Positions 58,301-63,626 of a DNA stretch of 64,000 nt are shown here, piece after piece; within the stretch, counting starts at the first letter, position 1, and each line of letters opens with the position of its first letter. The notes below the pieces were generated by a model, which worked only from the letters and a program-made list of their open reading frames with translations, made no database searches and was not told where the DNA came from. A program made the position numbers and the translations under genes. Origin of the DNA: a virus; the IMG/VR virus record IMGVR_UViG_3300029319_009044, positions 1 through 64,000 of that record, one strand, 5' to 3'.

Positions 58301-59317
58301 GTAAGAAATCCTGAAACTACATGCCAGGTAGATACTACAATTACATTTAATAATGATACAACATGCTCAACTGGTTCAACTTGTGAAGTAGATAGAACTA
58401 TTACAGTTGATACATGTGAAGTCAAAACTTGTGATACTATATGTATACCAGGTACTTGTGTTACCGGACCAACTTTATGTAATACTATAGATATTTGCGA
58501 AACACCAACAGTTGTTGTTGATACTATCGATAATCTCTTTGGAACAGATATAGAGACGGAGACTACTACTACTTGTAACCCCCCTATAATAGTTGATCAA
58601 GGTACATGTATTGATGTATGTGCTCCCGGGCCAACAACTTGTCTACCTCCTTTAACTACTGATATATGTGACACTGATAGACCTATAGTTTGTCTACCTG
58701 GTCCGTTTGATATAATTACAGATACTGAAATTAGCTTACCGGGACCAACAACTGATATACCAGATATTACTACTATACCTGAGCCTACAACTTGTATACC
58801 AACGCCAACTGGTGGTTGCTGTCCTCCTACAGAAACTGTAACATGTGTACCTAGGCGTATATGTATACCTGGACCAATTACTCCGCCTGTAGAAATTATT
58901 CCACCACCTGTTATAGTTGACCCACCGATTACCTTTCCACCGCCTATTATTTTTACACCACCACCAGAAATACCTCCATTTATTCCTGCAGACTGTGGTA
59001 AGCCTCCTATACCTAGAGTAGGTGTTCCAGTAGGTGAAGATCCTATCGTTCCTGTTGAAGATGCACCTGAGCCAGAAGTACAACCACCAGTTATTGAAGC
59101 TCCTGTATTACTTTATCCAGCTCCTGTTCTACCATTAACCCAACCGTTTCTAAGTAATATTAATTTTAATACTAATATAACTAAAAAAACTCCTACTCCA
59201 TACTCTTTTGAGGAAGAAGAAACTTCTACCACTATCGATAGACCAACGCCAGAGGATACAGCTTTAAAACAACAGTTATGTGATGACGAAGAAGATTGTG
59301 ATACTTTAGGATTTTAA
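55322..59317 (+). CDS. Giant beta-helix protein with Cys/Pro/Thr-rich arm (1331 aa)
   Basis: A 1331-residue protein in clear blocks. About 20-145 is a cadherin-like beta domain (FDNNGDTDAFGDPLISFSG). About 160-240 has six 15-residue IQRPELSVNVEEVVP-type tandem repeats. About 300-380 has three TATTEEEYLGI repeats. About 395-760 is a right-handed parallel beta-helix (NTTIRGINNPRV, then many N-I-F-x-N and N-T-I-x-N turns) as in pectate-lyase/tailspike folds that bind or cut polysaccharide. About 890-1330 is Thr/Pro/Cys-rich (roughly 25 Cys) with polyproline, ending CDDEEDCDTLGF. It is late-expressed and probably a surface appendage. Confidence 0.65.
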   Translation: MNISKLNVLNIETKNTQLPKLGGGGVEGSYSQAEGTVFVSKIEVDKFYYPELSYQIFDNNGDTDAFGDPLISFSGNTHLTDIEGKYFIIVEQTLEGIADPNNGSMNFTLQFTNAEEDIGIPLNVSLIVTNEEGDVSGVSTTPQVGTCPSSTCPPSICPSIQRPELSVNVEEVVPIQRPELTTYVEEVVPIQRSEQSVNVEQVVPIQRPELSVNVEEVVPIQRSEQSVNVEGVVPIQRPELTTCVLSDLRVVSTTKVPEPTVNVNKDCAGVISCVEKPGAGCRQTVDETAVPRLGDCDYQEPTAITEEEYLGIVEDEPTIVTETEESTATTEEEYLGIETEREEIVTNVNRVIPISTTEESTATTEEEYLGIVEDEPSFIEEEIVPEESQSIIIDPINVATGQELKDALGKAPIINIVSDITLTEFLYIPGNTTIRGINNPRVLSTAGAAFNIREDNITLTGFTLANADGNNGYGIEIGRKGGRASLNAPKNIIIDSLTFDGIAGSTDKATAINVSGYQFVSTLVEPFRTVPGLLEGASLIKNVKITNNIFKNIPNTALEIWNAEDVVVDSNIFETTRGTHTTRGNAVRANSLVNARFTSNTLKDIGRSGIEITGNGTVGVLVQDNKIEKFGTQTNLVRTFTSGITIVQGANEVTIKDNTIEGSGKGGGIEMAQNSSNFLIENNTISNVNKGISISAHVDSFNVKNNIINYLQYGIQTYQAWNGRINSNILTQPDSPEVANPAISIEQSNGIVVVLNTINGDFYESNDEKAILVYANYPTQESKLLYAGGTRENRLAMLDYARGIPNIYDQVYKPAASKVDDVIANTLENNIVNGDPDSRVFFSQSSRVVLPSGVAGTTGRKEFEVLVLEQKEIIEIIDTSFNTAVINDTGTCQTIQEVIVDNQNVTPPEEDTSTVLIEEDKINNTVTFTTVETVETVNKDDLNIVTVDVDPTLGFCSTNTEETPELPTTTCTNLLVNCVNIKNCGSLCTTTTPVRNPETTCQVDTTITFNNDTTCSTGSTCEVDRTITVDTCEVKTCDTICIPGTCVTGPTLCNTIDICETPTVVVDTIDNLFGTDIETETTTTCNPPIIVDQGTCIDVCAPGPTTCLPPLTTDICDTDRPIVCLPGPFDIITDTEISLPGPTTDIPDITTIPEPTTCIPTPTGGCCPPTETVTCVPRRICIPGPITPPVEIIPPPVIVDPPITFPPPIIFTPPPEIPPFIPADCGKPPIPRVGVPVGEDPIVPVEDAPEPEVQPPVIEAPVLLYPAPVLPLTQPFLSNINFNTNITKKTPTPYSFEEEETSTTIDRPTPEDTALKQQLCDDEEDCDTLGF
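55799..56052 (+). repeat. 45-bp tandem repeat inside the giant beta-helix gene
   Basis: Five full units and one partial unit of ATACAAAG-(A/T)CC/TCA-type sequence, each encoding IQR-(P/S)-E-(L/Q)-(S/T)-(V/T)-(N/Y/C)-V-E-x-V-V-P. Two subtypes (RPEL and RSEQ) are interspersed. Confidence 0.85.
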
Positions 59318-59550
59318 ATATTACCTAGAGAAGACTCTACTTTAAGATCATGCTTCATAGAGTGAAATCTTTCGTCAATATACTTTTGAAACGCAAGAGG
59401 TTTTATCCATTTATCATTAGTTGTATTAACATCCTCTTTACTATCAACTACTTGTAAAGCTTCAATTAAACAGCACCATCTAACTAATTCATCGAACTCC
59501 ATAGTCTTAGTAGTACCATCTTTTAAATTAAAAGTATATTTTTTATTCAT
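59314..59550 (-). CDS. Small hypothetical protein (78 aa), early-type promoter
   Basis: A 78-residue protein (KYTFNLKDGTTKTMEFDELVRWCCLIEALQVV; KWIKPLAFQKYIDERFHSM) with a short beta hairpin and then helices. No family is recognised. A GGAACTA-N3-TATAAT promoter lies five bases before the ATG and overlaps the end of the upstream gene. Its stop overlaps that of the giant gene convergently (TTAA). Confidence 0.6.
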   Translation of the reverse strand: MNKKYTFNLKDGTTKTMEFDELVRWCCLIEALQVVDSKEDVNTTNDKWIKPLAFQKYIDERFHSMKHDLKVESSLGNI

Positions 59551-59555
59551 ATATA

Positions 59556-59571
59556 ATTATATTATAGTTCC
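59556..59571 (-). promoter_or_regulatory. GGAACTA-N3-TATAAT promoter of the 78-aa gene
   Basis: Minus strand: GGAACTATAATATAAT, then five bases and ATG. The GGAACTA encodes the last codons (GTEL-stop) of the upstream gene. Confidence 0.6.
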
Positions 59572-60011
59572 GTTCCCGGCTTATATTCAGAAGTAATTTT
59601 TATATCTTCTTGTTTATCCTCTTTTTTAAGCTCAACATTTTGTTCAGTATATAAAGGCTGTGTGAGTAAAGTTGGTGTAACGGAAAATTCTATTCTAAAT
59701 TCATTATTGCATTGTTCACATATATATGTTTCTTCTAAGTTATAAAATAGGTTTGTAGTATGAATATAGTTACCACAGGGGCAGGGTATTTTTGCTTCGC
59801 TTAAACTTAAAAGCTGATCTAGTTCTTGCTCAAAATCATTAGTAAGGGTTTGTACTTGGTTAATTTTAGAAGATCTATAGACAAAAGCTACTACAAACTG
59901 AATAACAAATGTAAGTGCAAACGTTTCCCAAAAACCTATTAAATTTTTTAAACCAAAACTAAAACCTAGGGATACTAATAAAGTAATTATAATAGACCTC
60001 AAAAGAGTCAT
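59562..60011 (-). CDS. Membrane protein with zinc-ribbon-like domain (149 aa)
   Basis: A 149-residue protein. Two hydrophobic segments (about 6-22 IIITLLVSLGFSFGL and 29-46 TFALTFVIQFVVAFVY) form a hairpin in the membrane, followed by a coiled linker. KIPCPCGNYIHTT and then TYICEQCNNEF at about 75-103 give a CxC...CxxC zinc-ribbon-like knuckle, and an acidic-basic tail ends the protein. The topology puts the metal site on the cytoplasmic side if the N-terminus is inside. The function is unknown. It overlaps the late gene upstream by four bases (ATGA), so it is probably co-expressed late. Confidence 0.6.
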   Translation of the reverse strand: MTLLRSIIITLLVSLGFSFGLKNLIGFWETFALTFVIQFVVAFVYRSSKINQVQTLTNDFEQELDQLLSLSEAKIPCPCGNYIHTTNLFYNLEETYICEQCNNEFRIEFSVTPTLLTQPLYTEQNVELKKEDKQEDIKITSEYKPGTEL

Positions 60012-60364
60012 ATAGCTATTTTAGCTAGATCTTCTGGAATATCAAGTACTAATTCGTTTATCTTATCAATTTTATTGTTAATATTGTCTATTGCTCCTTT
60101 ATTTATACCTTTATGTGGTAACTCAGTTGGACCTTCTATAGGTTGATTTTTTATACGAGATAACATATTTCTTAATTCAGCTAAAGATACAAATACATTA
60201 CCAAGCATTTCATTCATTACATTAAAATCATAAGGTAGTATAGGTGGTGCTTTTTGATGTTTTTCATCTTCTTTATATTTCATTTCTTGTCCACTAGTCG
60301 ACATTTTATAATTAACAGGCGTGTCATCTTTATTAACACTATAAGGAAATTCCGCTCCATTCAT
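60008..60364 (-). CDS. Late hypothetical protein (118 aa)
   Basis: A 118-residue soluble protein: a polar N-terminus (YSVNKDDTPVNYKMSTSG), then two predicted helices (FNVMNEMLGNVFVSLAELRNMLSRI; AIDNINNKIDKINELVL). No domain is recognised. The promoter GCATAAATAATTAC matches that of the acidic late gene at 18086 exactly. It is divergent from the late gene at 60397, leaving 32 bases between the two start codons. Confidence 0.6.
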   Translation of the reverse strand: MNGAEFPYSVNKDDTPVNYKMSTSGQEMKYKEDEKHQKAPPILPYDFNVMNEMLGNVFVSLAELRNMLSRIKNQPIEGPTELPHKGINKGAIDNINNKIDKINELVLDIPEDLAKIAI

Positions 60365-60369
60365 GTAAT

Positions 60370-60375
60370 TATTTA
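60370..60375 (-). promoter_or_regulatory. Late promoter TAAATA, gene starting at 60364
   Basis: GCATAAATAATTAC before ATG on the minus strand; five-base spacing. Divergent from the next promoter. Confidence 0.7.
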
Positions 60376-60385
60376 TGCTAGAGAA

Positions 60386-60391
60386 TAAATA
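60386..60391 (+). promoter_or_regulatory. Late promoter TAAATA, gene at 60397
   Basis: GAATAAATATTTTT before the ATG; five-base spacing. Confidence 0.7.
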
Positions 60392-60396
60392 TTTTT

Positions 60397-60831
60397 ATGA
60401 CTAAATTTGAGAGACGTTTTTTTAGAAATCTACATGAGCAAAATGACGAAAGAGAAGCATTTGAAGCTGAATTAGATGATAATACCGATCCTGGTGATTT
60501 TGATGTAGATACACAGGTTGATGATACAGTAGTAGATGAAGATCCTAGTGTAAAAGCTGCTCAAGCAGTTAATGAACGTAATGAAGCTATGAAAGAAGAG
60601 CTTAGAGGTTGGATTGGTAAGATGGAAGAATTTTTAGACTATCTTAATGGAGAAGAAGCTGGTTCAATACAACAGCAATTAGCTAATGCAGAACCAGATA
60701 CTATTTTTGATAGAATGAAAGCTTCTGAGCAAAGAAAATTAGCTCGGGTAGCTACTGAACTTGCAGGCGTTACTGAATCATTTAAAGGATATTTAGCACA
60801 GACAGGTAATTCTCAGTTTAAGTATGTTTAA
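60397..60831 (+). CDS. Acidic late protein (144 aa)
   Basis: A 144-residue protein. A basic start (MTKFERRFFRNLHEQ) is followed by a very acidic stretch (DDNTDPGDFDVDTQVDDTVVDEDPS) and then two long helices (AVNERNEAMKEELRGWIGKMEEFLDYL; ASEQRKLARVATELAGV). A basic N-terminus, an acidic centre and a helical end resemble internal or prohead-core type proteins of T4-like phages, but no homologue is recognised. An intrinsic terminator for this transcript lies 40-70 bases downstream inside the primase gene. The last 14 bases overlap the primase gene. Confidence 0.6.
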   Translation: MTKFERRFFRNLHEQNDEREAFEAELDDNTDPGDFDVDTQVDDTVVDEDPSVKAAQAVNERNEAMKEELRGWIGKMEEFLDYLNGEEAGSIQQQLANAEPDTIFDRMKASEQRKLARVATELAGVTESFKGYLAQTGNSQFKYV

Positions 60832-61876
60832 TTAGATTTCTATACTTTTTAATTTCTGATAACTTAACAATACCTTCGAGTCCTTCGAAGGTATTTTTTT
60901 CTATAAACTGCCATCTTATTTCATCTATTTGAGTTGCCATAGCAATATCATTAAAGTCTTTAAATCTCTTTCCAAACTTTTCAGGCCATATAAATACTTT
61001 CTCTTTTTGTTTAAGTAAAGCCTCAGATTTTACTAATGAAGCTTGATCAACCCACTGAGAATCAAGTATCCACACCTTATCATACCATTTCAAAGAGTTT
61101 AGCTGCTGCTCTTGTCTTTGAGTAAAAGATCTACCGCGTTCAGTAATACCTGCTACTGCTATAGAATTTTTAGTAAAGAAAGCATTTAAAGGCCCTTCAA
61201 AAATATAAACTTTATCATGATCATTAGATACCTTATCAATATTAAACAAAGTTTTTTCTGCTTGTACTTTACCTAAATACTTAGGTTTAGTTTTATTATC
61301 TTTATTTAAAACTGTACGAGTTTGATAAAACTCTATTTCTCCAACTTCATTAATAAAGGGTATAACTAATCGATTTTTATGAACTTTATCAACTAATGAA
61401 ACATATAAATTAGTAGGTCGATTTACAGCAGTATCTAATCTACGTTCTTTAATAAGATATCTAACAGCTGTAACAACATTATTGCTATTATAATAGTCAA
61501 GTTGAAACTCATCAGACAAATTAATACTATCTTTAGGTAAGGTTTCGACCTGAATAGGCTTTTGTAATCCCTCTTTACTTTCAAGTATATCTTTTGTATC
61601 AGGAACATATTCTTTAAGTTCGTTAATTATATCAGTATCAGAGCTTTTAGATACTTCTTTTATCCATCGTAAAGGTTTACCTGACCAGCCACAGTTATGA
61701 CAAAATATATTTTCATTTTTAGGAATATAATAACATCTTCTTTTCTTTCCTAATGATTTTCCCTCTCTACATATAGGGCAACTACACTGATATACATTAT
61801 TAAATTTATTATACTTAGGGTAATATCCCAGTTCAAAGAATTTAAGTATAACAAAATCTTCAGGAAGTGATATCAT
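60818..61876 (-). CDS. 61: DNA primase (gp61)
   Basis: A 352-residue DnaG-type primase. An N-terminal zinc finger (C33, C36 in CPIC; C59, C62 in CHNCG) recognises template. RLVIPFINEVGEIEFYQTR starts the catalytic core, and the TOPRIM centre is VYIFEGPLNAFF (Glu227) with WILDSQWVDQ (Asp272, Asp277), the metal-binding acids. It makes RNA primers for lagging-strand synthesis with the gp41 helicase, which is not in this window. Its start overlaps the 5' nuclease gene by 17 bases. Its 3' end encodes the hairpin used as the plus-strand terminator. Confidence 0.92.
   Translation of the reverse strand: MISLPEDFVILKFFELGYYPKYNKFNNVYQCSCPICREGKSLGKKRRCYYIPKNENIFCHNCGWSGKPLRWIKEVSKSSDTDIINELKEYVPDTKDILESKEGLQKPIQVETLPKDSINLSDEFQLDYYNSNNVVTAVRYLIKERRLDTAVNRPTNLYVSLVDKVHKNRLVIPFINEVGEIEFYQTRTVLNKDNKTKPKYLGKVQAEKTLFNIDKVSNDHDKVYIFEGPLNAFFTKNSIAVAGITERGRSFTQRQEQQLNSLKWYDKVWILDSQWVDQASLVKSEALLKQKEKVFIWPEKFGKRFKDFNDIAMATQIDEIRWQFIEKNTFEGLEGIVKLSEIKKYRNLIKHT
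60870..60900 (+). terminator. Strong intrinsic terminator embedded in the primase gene
   Basis: A perfect 10-bp stem ATACCTTCGA/TCGAAGGTAT (60870-60879 and 60885-60894) with a 5-base loop GTCCT and seven T's at the end on the plus strand. It would end the 60397-60831 transcript while encoding NTFEGLEGI of the primase on the other strand. Confidence 0.85.
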
Positions 61877-62744
61877 TTAATTTATTATAAAGACTTTCCA
61901 TAAAAAATAAATTATACCAGTTTTCTTTTTTAGATAATATTCTTTCAAAAGAATGTTCTTTGCAAAACTTTAAAAAGGTCTTATAACAAGACTTTATTTT
62001 TACTTCAAGTTGCTCTCTATAGTACTCCTTTTCTTCCGGAATAGTTTCGTATTTATCTAAACAAAATATATCTGCGTTTCGTTTAAATATTTTTTGCTGA
62101 GATTCATTTAAAATAAATCCTGGATCGTTTAGGTATTTTTTTACTGAAGCTTGACCAAATCTTGGTATGCCTGGTACGTTATCAGATTTATCACCTGTTA
62201 AACACTTAGCTATATACCACTCATCAACATCCTTATAACCAGTTTCCTTTTCAAAACAATTTATGTCAAAATACTTTTTTCTTATAGGGTCATATAAAGT
62301 ACATTCTTCACTAACTAATTGTAAAAAGTCCCTATCTACTGATACTATAATCTTTTCACCTTGTTTTTCTCTACAAATATATGCTACTACATCATCTGCT
62401 TCAAGTTGACAAGGAAAAATAGAATTAATACCCATTGATCTAAGAATAGATTTAATAACTTCATTATTTTGATGAGGTGAGGTATCTTTAGACCTATTAC
62501 CTTTATAGCTTTCTAAAACATCCTTACGAATATTCTTTTTATAGATAGGCTTTTCATCCCATACAAAAATAGTATTATCCGGAACAAATAGCTTCACGTA
62601 GGAGCTTACCGCATTAAGCGTAAAGTAAATATGAAAGTTATTAACCTTTTCTTGAGAATGAGTTTCGGTTTTTTTAGACTGATTCTTTGCTGTATAATAT
62701 GTTCGGTGTATTAAATTGTTGCCGTCTATTATCAGAGTTTTCAT
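61860..62744 (-). CDS. rnh: 5'-3' exonuclease / RNase H (T4 Rnh-like flap nuclease)
   Basis: A 294-residue FEN/PIN-type nuclease. Metal-binding acids lie in LIIDGNN (Asp7), FVWDEK (Asp63), QLEADDVVAY (E115, D117, D118), SVDRDFLQLV (D137, D139) and LTGDKSDNVPGIPRFG (D185, D188), the last being the helix-hairpin-helix entry. The YKGNR at 80-84 is the clamp region. It removes RNA primers and flaps from lagging strands. It is the length of T4 Rnh (305). A TATAAT lies four bases before the ATG. The gene starts inside the end of the upstream frame. Confidence 0.92.
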   Translation of the reverse strand: MKTLIIDGNNLIHRTYYTAKNQSKKTETHSQEKVNNFHIYFTLNAVSSYVKLFVPDNTIFVWDEKPIYKKNIRKDVLESYKGNRSKDTSPHQNNEVIKSILRSMGINSIFPCQLEADDVVAYICREKQGEKIIVSVDRDFLQLVSEECTLYDPIRKKYFDINCFEKETGYKDVDEWYIAKCLTGDKSDNVPGIPRFGQASVKKYLNDPGFILNESQQKIFKRNADIFCLDKYETIPEEKEYYREQLEVKIKSCYKTFLKFCKEHSFERILSKKENWYNLFFMESLYNKLNDITS

Positions 62745-62979
62745 TTTTATTATATTGAGACTCTACTACCTCATATACATCATTAGGAAGTTCTTCTACT
62801 AATTTAATTATATCATTGTTCCTTCCGGAATCAAATGCTTCTAATGGTACTATTACATTATCCATTTTAGGTATAGAAAGACAACCTATAAAATCGTTTT
62901 GTATATCAACAACAGCAAACATTTGACCAACATAGTCACCAGTTTGTACAGCATATATTTGTTGCTTAGAGTATTTCAT
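62674..62979 (-). CDS. Hypothetical protein (101 aa)
   Basis: A 101-residue protein: a beta N-terminus (QQIYAVQTGDYVGQMFAVVDIQNDFIGCLSIP), then an acidic helical part and a polar tail. The unusually long 71-base overlap with the nuclease gene downstream leaves its end uncertain, but the N-terminal part is needed to fill the gap and the start overlaps the preceding gene by 14 bases. No family is recognised. It lies in the replication cluster, so a DNA-metabolism role is possible. Confidence 0.5.
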   Translation of the reverse strand: MKYSKQQIYAVQTGDYVGQMFAVVDIQNDFIGCLSIPKMDNVIVPLEAFDSGRNNDIIKLVEELPNDVYEVVESQYNKNENSDNRRQQFNTPNILYSKESV

Positions 62980-63286
62980 CTGGACCAGGAGGATTTAATC
63001 CTTTAATAGTTTGTATTTCAGAAGCGAAATATTTCATTAAAAAGGAATTTAGAGCTTCTTTTTGTTGCGGTGTAGCTGCAGCTTTAATATCTATATGTTT
63101 ACCGGTAAAATCATAACCTAATAAAATATAACTATCTAAATATTCACTTAATATACTTGCGAGTCTATTTGCTAAGTCTTGACGTTTTTTAAATTTTTTT
63201 TTCTCTTTAAGGTTATCTTTAAGAGCGCGTTCGACCATCTCTCTTAATTCTTCATCTTCATGAGAGCTATGATCTTGATCTTCCAT
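62966..63286 (-). CDS. Hypothetical protein (106 aa) with a late promoter
   Basis: A 106-residue protein starting with an acidic His-containing stretch (MEDQDHSSHEDEELREMVERALKDN), then a basic helix (KEKKKFKKRQDLANRLASILSEYL) and a compact end. The pattern of acid and basic blocks resembles small regulatory or scaffolding proteins, but no family is recognised. A TAAATA five bases before the ATG suggests late expression although it lies between the clamp and nuclease genes. Confidence 0.55.
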   Translation of the reverse strand: MEDQDHSSHEDEELREMVERALKDNLKEKKKFKKRQDLANRLASILSEYLDSYILLGYDFTGKHIDIKAAATPQQKEALNSFLMKYFASEIQTIKGLNPPGPDEIL

Positions 63287-63290
63287 ATGT

Positions 63291-63626
63291 TTATTTATTC
63301 AAAAAATTATTTTCATTCTTTTGTCTAACACCACTCTTAAGTAATTTTTGTACTACTACTTCAATAGAGTCAGTTTTTAAGCTAAAACTATTTTTGAACA
63401 TTTGATTACCGTCGTTAAATTGAAATAAATACTCACCTTTGAATGGGGTGTTTTCAAAACAAGTTACATATACAGATGCTCCAGAAGGGTCGATTAACAC
63501 TGTCCATTTACGAGGGTCGCTTTCACTATACTTATCAAAAATTCTTAAAGTAACAAAATCATTATCTTTAAGTCTTTTAATAAAATAACCGGGAGTTTTT
63601 AATTTATTCTTTTTTTGATTAATCAT
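63291..63626 (-). CDS. Hypothetical protein coupled to the sliding clamp (111 aa)
   Basis: A 111-residue protein: GYFIKRLKDNDFVTLRIFDKYSESDPRKWTVLIDPSGASVYVTCFEN, a mixed beta part, then helix (SIEVVVQKLLKSGV). Its ATG overlaps the stop of the sliding clamp gene (TAATG), so it is translated with gp45. In T4, gene 45 is followed by 44 and 62, which are elsewhere here. No match to RpbA or RegA is evident. It might be a clamp partner or regulator, but this is only context. Confidence 0.55.
   Translation of the reverse strand: MINQKKNKLKTPGYFIKRLKDNDFVTLRIFDKYSESDPRKWTVLIDPSGASVYVTCFENTPFKGEYLFQFNDGNQMFKNSFSLKTDSIEVVVQKLLKSGVRQKNENNFLNK
63292..63297 (-). promoter_or_regulatory. Late promoter TAAATA, gene starting at 63286
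   Basis: GAATAAATAAACAT before ATG on the minus strand; five-base spacing. It overlaps the stop end of the upstream gene. Confidence 0.6.

Noticed and set aside
58736-59083. A minus-strand open frame opposite the Pro/Cys-rich arm, rich in Trp, Tyr and Arg
   Set aside because: Composition is the mirror of ACC/CCA-type Thr/Pro codons on the real strand; no promoter or start signal.
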